The notes: generated from the sequence alone by a model not told the origin. A stretch of DNA of 6,774 nt from Pseudomonadota bacterium (GCA_030633645.1 DAOVRY010000040.1:1-6774); one strand, 5' to 3'. Positions 1-5,861 are shown, counted from the stretch's first letter. Program-made: numbers and translations.

Positions 1-2
1 AG

Positions 3-31
3 ACATAATCTATAGAGCTAGGTACATAATC
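3..31. repeat. Phased direct repeat upstream of the AOR gene
   Basis: The octamer ACATAATC occurs at 3-10 and again at 24-31, a spacing of 21 bp, or about two helical turns. Such phasing can mark a dimer-binding operator, or the copies could be alternative -10-like elements (CATAAT). No matching -35 element is convincing, and the window begins only two bases before the first copy. This is suggestive only. Confidence 0.25.
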
Positions 32-68
32 ACTTGAAATTATCTGCTGCAATAAAACTGCTTTCATC

Positions 69-74
69 AGGAGG
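69..74 (+). promoter_or_regulatory. Ribosome binding site deciding the AOR start
   Basis: A perfect AGGAGG sits six bases before ATG at 81. The in-frame TTG at 75 directly abuts this site and has no room for ribosome placement. ATG 81 is therefore the better start, giving 713 residues. Confidence 0.85.
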
Positions 75-80
75 TTGAAA

Positions 81-2222
81 ATGGAGTTATCTGAGAGGGA
101 TCCAGAAAAAGTATTAGCGAGATTTGAGTACCCAATTCGCCGCATTGAGAAGGGCTACAACAATCGAACACTCTACGTAAATCTTTCTGATAATACCATT
201 CAAAGCAAACCTGTCTCAGATGAGATGAAGAGGATATTCACCGGTGGAAAGGGGTTTGGCTTGTGGCTTCTGTGGAATGGCACTGGAAAAAACGTCAAAT
301 GGAACGATACGGAAAATGAGATCTGCATCGCCTGTGGCCCTCTTGGCGGAACCACGCTCTATCCAGGCAGCGGCAAGAGCATTGTGGTCACCATATCACC
401 GACCACCCAATCAGTCATGGATTCCAACGTGGGTGGGTATTTTGGCCCATATCTCAAATTTGCAGGTTGGGATGCACTGGAGGTCCAGGGCAAGGCCGAA
501 GATGACGTTATCATAGTAATAGATGGTGACAAGGGCATGGTAAGGATAGAAGATGCAGAGGGCCTACCGACCGATACACACCTTCTGGGTGCGGCCCTTG
601 GTGAGCGGTACAATAAAGGGAACCTGAGGTCCATTTCCACCGTGTCAGCGGGCTCAGGGGCGGAGCACACCCTGATGGGGTGCCTGAATTTCTCCTGGTA
701 TGACAACGTCCGCAAGACATTTCACTATAAGCAAGCAGGCCGGGGCGGTACTGGCACGGTTTTCCGGGACAAGAAGATTAGAGCCATAGTTGTCAAGTTC
801 TCCAAGATGACCTCAGATATAAACCAGCCCTCTGACTTGGATACACTCAAGAGTGGTGGAAGAACATACACCAAAGAGATCAGAACCCTTGACCCCAAGC
901 AAAACGAGATGGCTAAGATAGGCACAACCCATCTGGTGACTATTATGAACGACTATGATCTGCTTCCCACCACCAATTTTCGATTCGGCAGCCACCGCGA
1001 TGCACCGAACCTTGGCAAGGAAGTATACCGGAAAAAGTTTCACCCTGGATTCGACGGTTGCTGGATGGGATGTGCGGTGGCCTGTTCACACACGGTGAAG
1101 GGTTTTGTTCTGAAAACGGGACCTTACAAAGGGGAGTCCGTCTGGGTCGATGGCCCTGAGTATGAAACAATAGCCGGCTGCGGCTCCAACTGGGGGATAT
1201 TTGATCCTGATTTCGTGATAGAAGTCAATTTCTATTGTGACACCTACGGGCTGGATACCATCTCCGTTGGTACCTCCGTTGCGTTTGTCATGGAATGCTA
1301 CGAGATGGGCCTTATAGACGAAAACGTCACTGGCGGTCTGGATCTTCGATTTGGCAACAGGGAAGCCGCTTTGGAAGCAATACACCAAATGGCCAGGGGA
1401 GGGGGTTTCGGTGCCATAGTCGGACAGGGTGTAAGGAGGATGAAGGATCTATTTGCAAAGGATTATGGTGCTGATCCTGCTATTTTGCAGGATATCGGAA
1501 TGGAGTCCAAGGGACTGGAGGTTTCCGAATACGTGACTAAGGAATCCCTTGCGCAGCAGGGAGGTTACGGCCTCACCCTCAAGGGGCCACAGCACGACGA
1601 GGCATGGCTCATATTTTTGGACATGGTGAATAACCTCATGCCGACCTTCGAGCAAAAGGCCGAGGCCCTTTGGTGGTTTCCTATGTGGAGGACCTGGTTC
1701 GGTCTCAATGGCCTGTGCAAGCTTCCCTGGAATGACATTGTACCTGAGGATAACAAGGCTACTTCAGAACCTGCAAAGGTGATGAAGCATGTACAGTGGT
1801 ATGCCGAGTTTTTCTCTGCGGTAACCGGCATGGAGGCGACACCTGATGATTTGATAGGAATGAGTGAGAGGGTTTACAACCTTCAGAGGATATTCAATCT
1901 GAGGCAGGGGTTCGGCAGGAGAGAGCACGATACACTACCCTATAGGGCGATGGGTCCTGTTACTACTGAGGAGTATGAGTCACGACAGGACCGGTATGAC
2001 GAGCAGCTCAAAGAACTGAGTATCTTGGATCCTGCCGGAAAGAGCACCGAGCAGAAGATCAAGGCACTGAGGGTATATAGGGAGGGTCAATACGAAAAAC
2101 TCAAGGATGCTGCCTACAAGCGCCGCGGCTGGACCCCTGACGGGATACCAACGGTTGAAAAGATAAAGGAACTGGGAATAGATTTCCCTGATGTTTTGGA
2201 ATTGGTATCAAAATATCAGTAG
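81..2222 (+). CDS. Aldehyde:ferredoxin oxidoreductase (AOR) family tungsto/molybdo-pterin enzyme
   Basis: This is a member of the AOR family, cytoplasmic enzymes that use a tungsten (or molybdenum) bis-pterin and one [4Fe-4S] cluster, typically oxidising aldehydes to acids with ferredoxin or reducing activated acids. Numbered from ATG 81, the N-terminal pterin-binding domain shows GGKGFG near residue 55, GGYFGPYLKFAGWD at 118-131 and GRGGTGTVFRDKK at 220-232. The cluster cysteines are C327, C331 and C335, with the distal C546. A DTYGLD pterin motif lies at 387-392. The C terminus has the family ending (RRGWTPDGIPT, then ELGIDFPD). At 713 residues it is longer than archaeal AOR (about 605), with an N-terminal extension of some 25 residues before the usual first strand. 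Oddities: the cysteine spacing is CX3CX3C rather than the usual CX2CX3C, and the Asp expected in the second DxxGLC motif is Gly541. There is no signal peptide and no adjacent ferredoxin, flavoprotein or MoaD-like gene. Family membership is certain; the substrate cannot be told, and benzoyl-CoA-reductase-type (BamB) or YdhV-like roles remain possible. Confidence 0.93.
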   Translation: MELSERDPEKVLARFEYPIRRIEKGYNNRTLYVNLSDNTIQSKPVSDEMKRIFTGGKGFGLWLLWNGTGKNVKWNDTENEICIACGPLGGTTLYPGSGKSIVVTISPTTQSVMDSNVGGYFGPYLKFAGWDALEVQGKAEDDVIIVIDGDKGMVRIEDAEGLPTDTHLLGAALGERYNKGNLRSISTVSAGSGAEHTLMGCLNFSWYDNVRKTFHYKQAGRGGTGTVFRDKKIRAIVVKFSKMTSDINQPSDLDTLKSGGRTYTKEIRTLDPKQNEMAKIGTTHLVTIMNDYDLLPTTNFRFGSHRDAPNLGKEVYRKKFHPGFDGCWMGCAVACSHTVKGFVLKTGPYKGESVWVDGPEYETIAGCGSNWGIFDPDFVIEVNFYCDTYGLDTISVGTSVAFVMECYEMGLIDENVTGGLDLRFGNREAALEAIHQMARGGGFGAIVGQGVRRMKDLFAKDYGADPAILQDIGMESKGLEVSEYVTKESLAQQGGYGLTLKGPQHDEAWLIFLDMVNNLMPTFEQKAEALWWFPMWRTWFGLNGLCKLPWNDIVPEDNKATSEPAKVMKHVQWYAEFFSAVTGMEATPDDLIGMSERVYNLQRIFNLRQGFGRREHDTLPYRAMGPVTTEEYESRQDRYDEQLKELSILDPAGKSTEQKIKALRVYREGQYEKLKDAAYKRRGWTPDGIPTVEKIKELGIDFPDVLELVSKYQ

Positions 2223-2509
2223 GCAAGCAAAATCGGCACATTCATATTTCTCTCGCCCGCTCAATACCCTGTGCCCTTTATGCGCTCGGTGAGAGATACA
2301 AGAATGCCCATGATGGCTGACATCCGATAGCATATGTCACCGAACTTGTGAAACCGTGTACTAAGAGCATACGACAAAGGGCAAACTCACGACACATATA
2401 TAGAAACAATTCTGAGGAACCCGCTGCCTCCGTGCCAACAAAGGCATCATTCTCAAGCCCGCCTCCTGCCGGCTCACCTTAAGCCCCCTATCGCAAGATA
2501 TGTTTTTTC
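2223..2509. other. Gene-free spacer downstream of the AOR gene
   Basis: I see no coding signal on either strand here; reading frames are short and lack ribosome binding sites. Besides the 2249-2296 hairpin listed separately there is a small stem (TGACAT 2318-2323 with ATGTCA 2334-2339) and a loose pairing of TGCCCTTT (2272-2279) with AAAGGGCA (2376-2383). None is followed by a T tract. The stretch may be decayed sequence. Confidence 0.5.
2249..2296 (+). terminator. Imperfect hairpin after the AOR gene, possible terminator or 3' end
   Basis: TCTCTCGCC (2249-2257) pairs with GGTGAGAGA (2288-2296): nine pairs including one G-U, closing a 30-base loop with a possible inner CGC/GCG stem. It begins 27 bases after the AOR stop. 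There is no T run after it, so it is not a classical intrinsic terminator. It could stabilise the mRNA 3' end or work with Rho. Confidence 0.25.
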
Positions 2510-2537
2510 TTGACTAAAAGAAACCAAACCTTACAAT
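2510..2537 (+). promoter_or_regulatory. Sigma70-type promoter for the tRNA-like/proC unit
   Basis: TTGACT (2510-2515, five of six consensus bases) and TACAAT (2532-2537, five of six) are separated by 16 bp. Transcription would start near 2543-2545. That is at the 5' edge of the tRNA-like sequence and about 105 bases before the proC start. This is the best promoter match in the window. Confidence 0.6.
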
Positions 2538-2540
2538 GAT

Positions 2541-2614
2541 GCGGGTCTAGCTCAAGACAGAGCACTGTGTTCGCACGGTCTACATCAGGGGTTTGGATCT
2601 CGTAATCTGCACCA
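2541..2614 (+). pseudogene. Degenerate alanine-tRNA-like sequence in the proC leader
   Basis: This 74-base stretch fits the canonical tRNA layout. The acceptor GCGGGTC (2541-2547) pairs at six of seven positions with AATCTGC (2604-2610). Then come T8-A9, a perfect D stem GCTC/GAGC (2550-2553, 2560-2563), a 7-base anticodon loop TTCGCAC (2570-2576), a 5-base variable region, a T arm with loop TTTGGAT (2592-2598), discriminator A and an encoded CCA (2612-2614). Alanine hallmarks are present: G3-U70 (2543/2608), A73 and an anticodon CGC with U33 and A37. It is unlikely to be a working tRNA. The D loop is only six bases and lacks GG, the conserved C56 and A58 are T and G, and one T-stem pair is G-G. 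The anticodon stem does not pair in the standard register; instead CTGTG/CACGG closes a TTCG loop. It may be a decayed tRNA gene or a tRNA mimic in the leader. Coincidence is possible but unlikely given the register match. Confidence 0.42.
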
Positions 2615-2649
2615 TAAGACTCATCTCGAAATAAAGGAGAATAGAGATC

Positions 2650-3489
2650 ATGCTGAAAGAAAAGAAAATCGGCGTCATCGGGACGGGAAATATGGGAGAG
2701 GCCCTCATCAGCGGACTCCTCCATTCCCGATCATCCACTCCCGAAAATATTATCTGCTCGGACATTCGCAAGGATAAACTTAAAATAGTAAAGGAGTCAT
2801 ATGGGGTACTCACAAGTGGAAACAATCTCAATGTGGTTAGTGCATCGGAGATAGTTGTCTATGCAGTGAAGCCTCAAATTATGGCCTCGGTACTGAGGGA
2901 AACAGCGGCCTCCCTGGATATGTCAAAACTCATTATCTCCATTGCCGCTGGTGTCCCGCTGGCGGCTATAGAGTCGTGCCTCAACAAGGACCTGCGCCTT
3001 GTTCGGGTCATGCCCAACATAGCAGCATCCGTTAAGGAGGGCGCTGCAGCCATTGCACCTGGAAAGCATGCGCTCAAGGATGACCTTAAGGTATCCAAGG
3101 CCATCTTCGATTCCGTGGGGAGAAGTGTGATTATCGAAGAGGAACTCATGGATGCCATAACTGGGTTGAGCGGTAGTGGCCCCGCTTACCTCTTCTTAAT
3201 CGTTGATGCCCTGGCCGATGCTGGGGTAAAGATGGGTCTGTCAAGGGAAGATGCTCTTTTGCTCTCAACCCAAACGGTTTTGGGCGCTGCAAAACTATTG
3301 ATGGAGACAAATGAACACCCAGGCAAATTAAAGGACAGGGTCACTTCACCTGGAGGAACCGCCATTGCCGGCCTTCATACCTTAGAGCAAGGAGGGCTTC
3401 GAACGACCCTTATTAATGCCGTGGAGGCTGCGACCAAGAGATCCAAGGAACTGGGAGAGATAATGATCAGGAACTTTTCGGAGGAATAG
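2650..3489 (+). CDS. proC: Pyrroline-5-carboxylate reductase
   Basis: ProC catalyses the last step of proline synthesis: NAD(P)H-dependent reduction of 1-pyrroline-5-carboxylate to L-proline, in the cytoplasm. The 279 residues match the usual family length. The N-terminal Rossmann fold has GTGNMG at 11-16, followed by a typical AVKPQ segment. RVMPN and a downstream VKEG lie mid-protein. The C-terminal dimerisation and active-site domain has SGSGPAY at 174-180 and the ProC signature around TSPGGT at 232-237, ending in the expected helix. The start ATG follows AAAGGAG (2633-2639) at ten bases. The gene lies downstream of a good promoter, with a leader that contains the tRNA-like element. The next gene, 93 bp on in the same direction, may be co-transcribed. 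All key motifs are intact. Confidence 0.97.
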   Translation: MLKEKKIGVIGTGNMGEALISGLLHSRSSTPENIICSDIRKDKLKIVKESYGVLTSGNNLNVVSASEIVVYAVKPQIMASVLRETAASLDMSKLIISIAAGVPLAAIESCLNKDLRLVRVMPNIAASVKEGAAAIAPGKHALKDDLKVSKAIFDSVGRSVIIEEELMDAITGLSGSGPAYLFLIVDALADAGVKMGLSREDALLLSTQTVLGAAKLLMETNEHPGKLKDRVTSPGGTAIAGLHTLEQGGLRTTLINAVEAATKRSKELGEIMIRNFSEE

Positions 3490-3582
3490 CGGATACGTAT
3501 TGAAAGCCCTGAATGCATTTGAAATCCTATCTAGATGTCTTCCTAAGGGGAAAACTGAATAATTGGGTCGTGAGGCAGAATT

Positions 3583-4101
3583 GTGGCAGAAATAAAAAGC
3601 ACGCTTGACCTGGTTCTTGAAAAAACCAGAGATCTTACCCTGACCAGGAAGGAAAAACGCAACCTTGAAAGAGAGGAACTGGATAAGAAGGTCCAGCAGA
3701 TCGTGAATAGATATTTGGATAATTTCTTTCCTTTGACCAGACTCAGGGAAGAGGTGGAAGGCATAGACAGCAAAGAGGCTGATCTTCCGTATAGGCTTCT
3801 CACAAAACATCTTGTAGGGCATTTCAGCCTGGATACTGATAACAGTGCGATTGTGTCTGCCCTCAGTGAAGTCGTTGGTCTTGACACTACCCCTCTTACT
3901 ACTCTCCTGAGAGAATACCAGGCGGAGAAGGAAGAGGCCGAGAGGTCTTATACAGAGGAGGCTCTCCTTGCCTTGAAAAAGAAGGGTGTGTCCGGGTCTG
4001 CTGTGGTGCCCAATCTGAACCGGATCCCAGAGTGGAACCAGTTCTTGAAAGGTCTATCTCAGAGATACCAGGAGCTGCTTGAAAAAATAGTTGATGATTA
4101 G
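3583..4101 (+). CDS. Uncharacterised 172-residue helical protein
   Basis: Function not recognised. Translation probably starts at GTG 3583, preceded by GAGG (3572-3575) at seven bases. The product is soluble, with no signal peptide, membrane segment or cysteine. It is strongly charged and predicted by eye to be mostly helical. A basic/acidic helix rich in Lys, Arg and Glu covers residues 20-47, and a second charged helix (REYQAEKEEAERSYTEEALL) covers 110-129. A conserved-looking turn, KKGVSGSAVVPNLNRIPEW, lies at 133-151, and a final helix ends in DD. The opening MAEIKSTLDLVLEKT resembles the start of an uncharacterised deltaproteobacterial/spirochaete family, possibly DUF6657; this is from memory and unchecked. 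It follows proC by 93 bp in the same direction with no obvious promoter between them. It is convergent with the MBL gene. Coding status is well supported by length, the ribosome binding site and position. Confidence 0.8.
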   Translation: MAEIKSTLDLVLEKTRDLTLTRKEKRNLEREELDKKVQQIVNRYLDNFFPLTRLREEVEGIDSKEADLPYRLLTKHLVGHFSLDTDNSAIVSALSEVVGLDTTPLTTLLREYQAEKEEAERSYTEEALLALKKKGVSGSAVVPNLNRIPEWNQFLKGLSQRYQELLEKIVDD

Positions 4102-4214
4102 AAGGCTAAACTTCTCATGCTAAGCAGAGCATTCTATTGTTTGCATTGGACATAACTGAGAGGGGTATAGGATGGGCATGAGGTCTTTTCTTCTGTTCCG
4201 AGGCTCCCAGCCTG

Positions 4215-4321
4215 GTCTTTTCTACGACTTATCAACGGGGGATTCTTTGCCCCCTCCGCATTCTCTCCCGACAAGTCGGGAGAGAATGCGGCTTCCCCCA
4301 CTGATAAGTCGTGAAAAGGAC
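4215..4321. repeat. Inner long imperfect palindrome
   Basis: The outer part of this palindrome pairs GTC-TTTTC (4215-4222) with GAAAA-GAC (4313-4321), then an exact 11-bp arm ACGACTTATCA (4224-4234) with 4302-4312. G5 (4237-4241) can pair either with a nearby C5 (4250-4254) or with the far C5 (4295-4299). The centre is the perfect 17-bp hairpin listed next. In RNA or single-stranded DNA this would fold into a long stem or a branched structure. Confidence 0.7.
4256..4291. terminator. Perfect 17-bp hairpin, possible bidirectional terminator
   Basis: The sequence 4256-4272 is exactly reverse-complementary to 4275-4291, separated only by AA. In practice the tip would open to a loop of about eight bases over a CCCG/CGGG stem. 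It lies between convergent genes, where a bidirectional terminator is expected. However, no T tract follows on either strand, so termination is inferred only from position and stem strength. Confidence 0.4.
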
Positions 4322-4572
4322 AGCGGCCTCCGACTCGGCCGAGCTCGTCGCGGGCCACCAGCCCTATAGAGTAAGTGACTCATTGCTACTATGCTTGATG
4401 CCGAGCACCACTTTGTTAACGGAGCCAGATGGATCGCCAGTTCCGTACTCAACAGGGCAAGTCACAACAGAAAAGACCTCATGCCCCTCCCGATACTGCA
4501 AACTATTCGATGCTCTCAGTAGAGGTTAGGTATGAGCCATCAGGTTAGATAAAGAGAAGGAGTGTTGTTTGA

Positions 4573-5223
4573 TTAGTTCAATAAACCAAAATACATCTCT
4601 TCCACCAGGGAAAAATTTCTCGTCACCTCATCTTTCCCTTCGATGATGTTACCGTGTCCGGGAAGCAGCAGCTCAATGTCGAGAGAGGATAGTCGCTTGA
4701 TACTCTCTTTTAATTGTGTCCCACTGCCACCAGGTAAATCGGTGCGTCCCAGTCCCTGTTCAAAGATAACATCACCTGCAAAGAGGGCTTTCTGGGAAGG
4801 CCAGTACAGGCAGATTGAGCCAGGGGAGTGGCCTGGTGTGCGGAGGATCTGGAGCTCGGTAGTACCTGCTTTTAGTGTGCCTTCGGTCAAAAGGAGGTCA
4901 GGCTCCAGACGAAAACCAAAAAGGTGTGCAGCTTTTTCCTGAAAATAGCGGTACTCCATTTCTCCCATTGTTAGCATAGTTGACGGGGATGAAAAGGATT
5001 GGAGCGCTTCTATATGATCGGGGTGGCCGTGGGTACCAACTACCAGGTCAATGTCCTCCGGTCGAATGCTCATCGAGTCCAGTGAGTTCAATAGCTCAGA
5101 CAAGAGATGTTGATGGCCAGGATCAATGAGGATCTTGAAGGATCCATCTATGAGATAGCTGTTGCAGTTATTTTCTGTCAGTACCTGCCAGGGGAAGGCA
5201 TATAAGTTATCACTGAGGCGCAT
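4573..5223 (-). CDS. Metallo-beta-lactamase-fold hydrolase, glyoxalase II-like
   Basis: This is a 216-residue cytoplasmic hydrolase of the MBL superfamily, glyoxalase II/YcbL-like branch, which uses two metal ions to cleave thioesters such as S-lactoylglutathione. The metal ligands are all visible: H65, H67, D69 and H70 in THGHPDH, H132 in TPGHSPGS, D151 in FAGDVIFEQG, and H190 in PGHG. The GLGRTDLPGG segment (157-166) and the following SIKRL helix are typical of this branch. The C-terminal substrate domain of classical glyoxalase II is absent; length fits the short type. The start ATG (5223) is preceded by AGAGGT with a seven-base gap. The gene is convergent with the 172-residue gene and divergent from the zinc-ribbon gene across 146 AT-rich bases. 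The true substrate (glutathione, another thiol thioester, a persulfide) cannot be told. Confidence 0.92.
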   Translation of the reverse strand: MRLSDNLYAFPWQVLTENNCNSYLIDGSFKILIDPGHQHLLSELLNSLDSMSIRPEDIDLVVGTHGHPDHIEALQSFSSPSTMLTMGEMEYRYFQEKAAHLFGFRLEPDLLLTEGTLKAGTTELQILRTPGHSPGSICLYWPSQKALFAGDVIFEQGLGRTDLPGGSGTQLKESIKRLSSLDIELLLPGHGNIIEGKDEVTRNFSLVEEMYFGLLN

Positions 5224-5369
5224 ACCATGTACCTCTCATTTTTGGGATGAAAACAGTCTGTGATTACGATATACTACTTTAAGATGACAGTTTATCGAAA
5301 AATATGCTGACCTGCACTATATTTTTTTGGGAAGCGTGAGAGTCATTTTACATTTGCAGGAGGTACCAG

Positions 5370-5711
5370 GTGCCAATCTATGAATATCTGTGCCAGGTAT
5401 GCGGCAGAGAGTTTCAGTACCTGGTGTTAAAGAAAGAGGATGAGGATAGCCTAGCGTGTCCTGGTTGCAAGGGGCGCACTTTGAAGCGATTGGTTTCAAG
5501 GGTTGCCTACCACGTTTCAGATCAGGACCGACTCGCAGCATTTGACCCGGATGCTCCCAGAGATGATGCATTCTATAAAGACACCAGCAACATCGGGCTT
5601 CATGCAAAAAAGAGAGCGCAGCAAATGGGTGTTGATCTAGGGTCTGGTTTTGAGGCAAAGTTAGACAGGCTCCGTACAGACCCGGGAAAGGTCTTTGATG
5701 ATACTGAATAG
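5370..5711 (+). CDS. FmdB-family zinc ribbon protein
   Basis: This small protein (113 residues) belongs to the FmdB/CxxC_CxxC_SSSS zinc-ribbon family, named after a putative regulator of a methanogen formylmethanofuran dehydrogenase; its biochemical role is generally unknown. The start MPIYEYLCQVCG is diagnostic. The zinc knuckles are C8-x2-C11 and C30-x2-C33. The rest is a charged, probably partly disordered tail ending in FEAKLDRLRTDPGKVFDDTE, a kind of tail I associate with anaerobe homologues. Translation starts at GTG 5370, six bases after a perfect AGGAGG (5358-5363). It is transcribed away from the MBL gene, and a shared divergent control region is possible. The gene stands alone: no gene follows in the next 370 bases. 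Zinc binding is inferred from the cysteines; nucleic acid binding is not shown. Confidence 0.93.
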   Translation: MPIYEYLCQVCGREFQYLVLKKEDEDSLACPGCKGRTLKRLVSRVAYHVSDQDRLAAFDPDAPRDDAFYKDTSNIGLHAKKRAQQMGVDLGSGFEAKLDRLRTDPGKVFDDTE

Positions 5712-5804
5712 GACTGTTATTACTTTGTATATTCCACTCCTCATTCTTAGGTAGTCACTATTTCGGGGTTGGAAAAAGCAGGGAACATTCCGGTTGAGTC
5801 AAAC

Positions 5805-5861
5805 GGTTGCGGTCGCCTGCCCGCCATTGCTTCACTCAGGCGTTAGCAGGCGGGCGCAACC
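5805..5861. repeat. GC-rich long hairpin (REP-like palindrome)
   Basis: GGTTGCG (5805-5811) and CGCCTGC (5814-5820) pair with GCAGGCG (5846-5852) and CGCAACC (5855-5861), with a two-base mismatch between the two blocks. An inner CGCC/GGCG (5822-5825, 5839-5842) can extend the stem over a 13-base loop. No T run follows. The GC-rich form and intergenic position suggest a repetitive extragenic palindrome or a Rho-type/mRNA-stabilising structure downstream of the zinc-ribbon gene. Confidence 0.6.

Larger units (their letters stand above)
4174..4486. repeat. Outer inverted repeat of a MITE-like element
   Basis: Positions 4174-4190 (GGGCATGAGGTCTTTTC) are exactly reverse-complementary to 4470-4486, a 17-bp perfect arm on each side of about 280 bases. 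Weaker similarity continues outward: GTATAGG near 4166 against the complement of 4490-4496. It also continues inward: CTGTT at 4193 against AACAG at 4466. Short inverted matches further out are GTTTGCA (4139-4145 against 4497-4503) and ACTGAGAG (4155-4162 against 4513-4520). There is no transposase and no clean target-site duplication. It could be a non-autonomous element remnant or a chromosomal repeat. Confidence 0.5.
4102..4572. other. Gene-free convergent spacer filled with nested inverted repeats
   Basis: This 471-base stretch separates two convergent genes. No reading frame here has a ribosome binding site and a plausible protein; the ones present cross palindromes. A small stem ATGCT/AGCAT (4117-4121, 4128-4132) right after the 172-residue gene, followed by TTCTATTGTTT, may help end that transcript. 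The rest is dominated by the inverted repeats listed separately. Its palindromes would form the same structures in transcripts from either side, so it may act as a two-way transcript end. Confidence 0.6.

Noticed and set aside
75..80. TTG start two codons upstream of the AOR ATG
   Set aside because: It directly abuts the AGGAGG site with no spacer; ATG 81 has ideal six-base spacing.
359..1831. Minus-strand and alternative-frame open frames within the AOR gene
   Set aside because: They overlap a gene with clear family motifs, lack ribosome binding sites and give low-complexity Pro/Ser/Arg-rich proteins.
2488..3158. Minus-strand frames overlapping proC and its leader
   Set aside because: They are shadows of proC with no recognisable protein motif; the start region covers the promoter and tRNA-like sequence.
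4165..4495. CRISPR array or tandem repeat array
   Set aside because: The repeats are inverted and nested, with no regular repeat-spacer unit.
4134..4529. Several overlapping short frames on both strands in the convergent spacer
   Set aside because: They run through palindromes, which mirror open frames on both strands; none has a ribosome binding site or a protein-like core apart from the segment noted as a weak finding.
5242..5270. Possible promoter TTGGGA, 17 bp, TACGAT for the FmdB-like gene
   Set aside because: Only four of six bases match in each box within AT-rich DNA, and other equally weak combinations exist on both strands.
5317..5658. Minus-strand 113-codon frame opposite the FmdB-like gene
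   Set aside because: It is a shadow of the zinc-ribbon gene, whose MPIYEY start and four cysteines are unmistakable.
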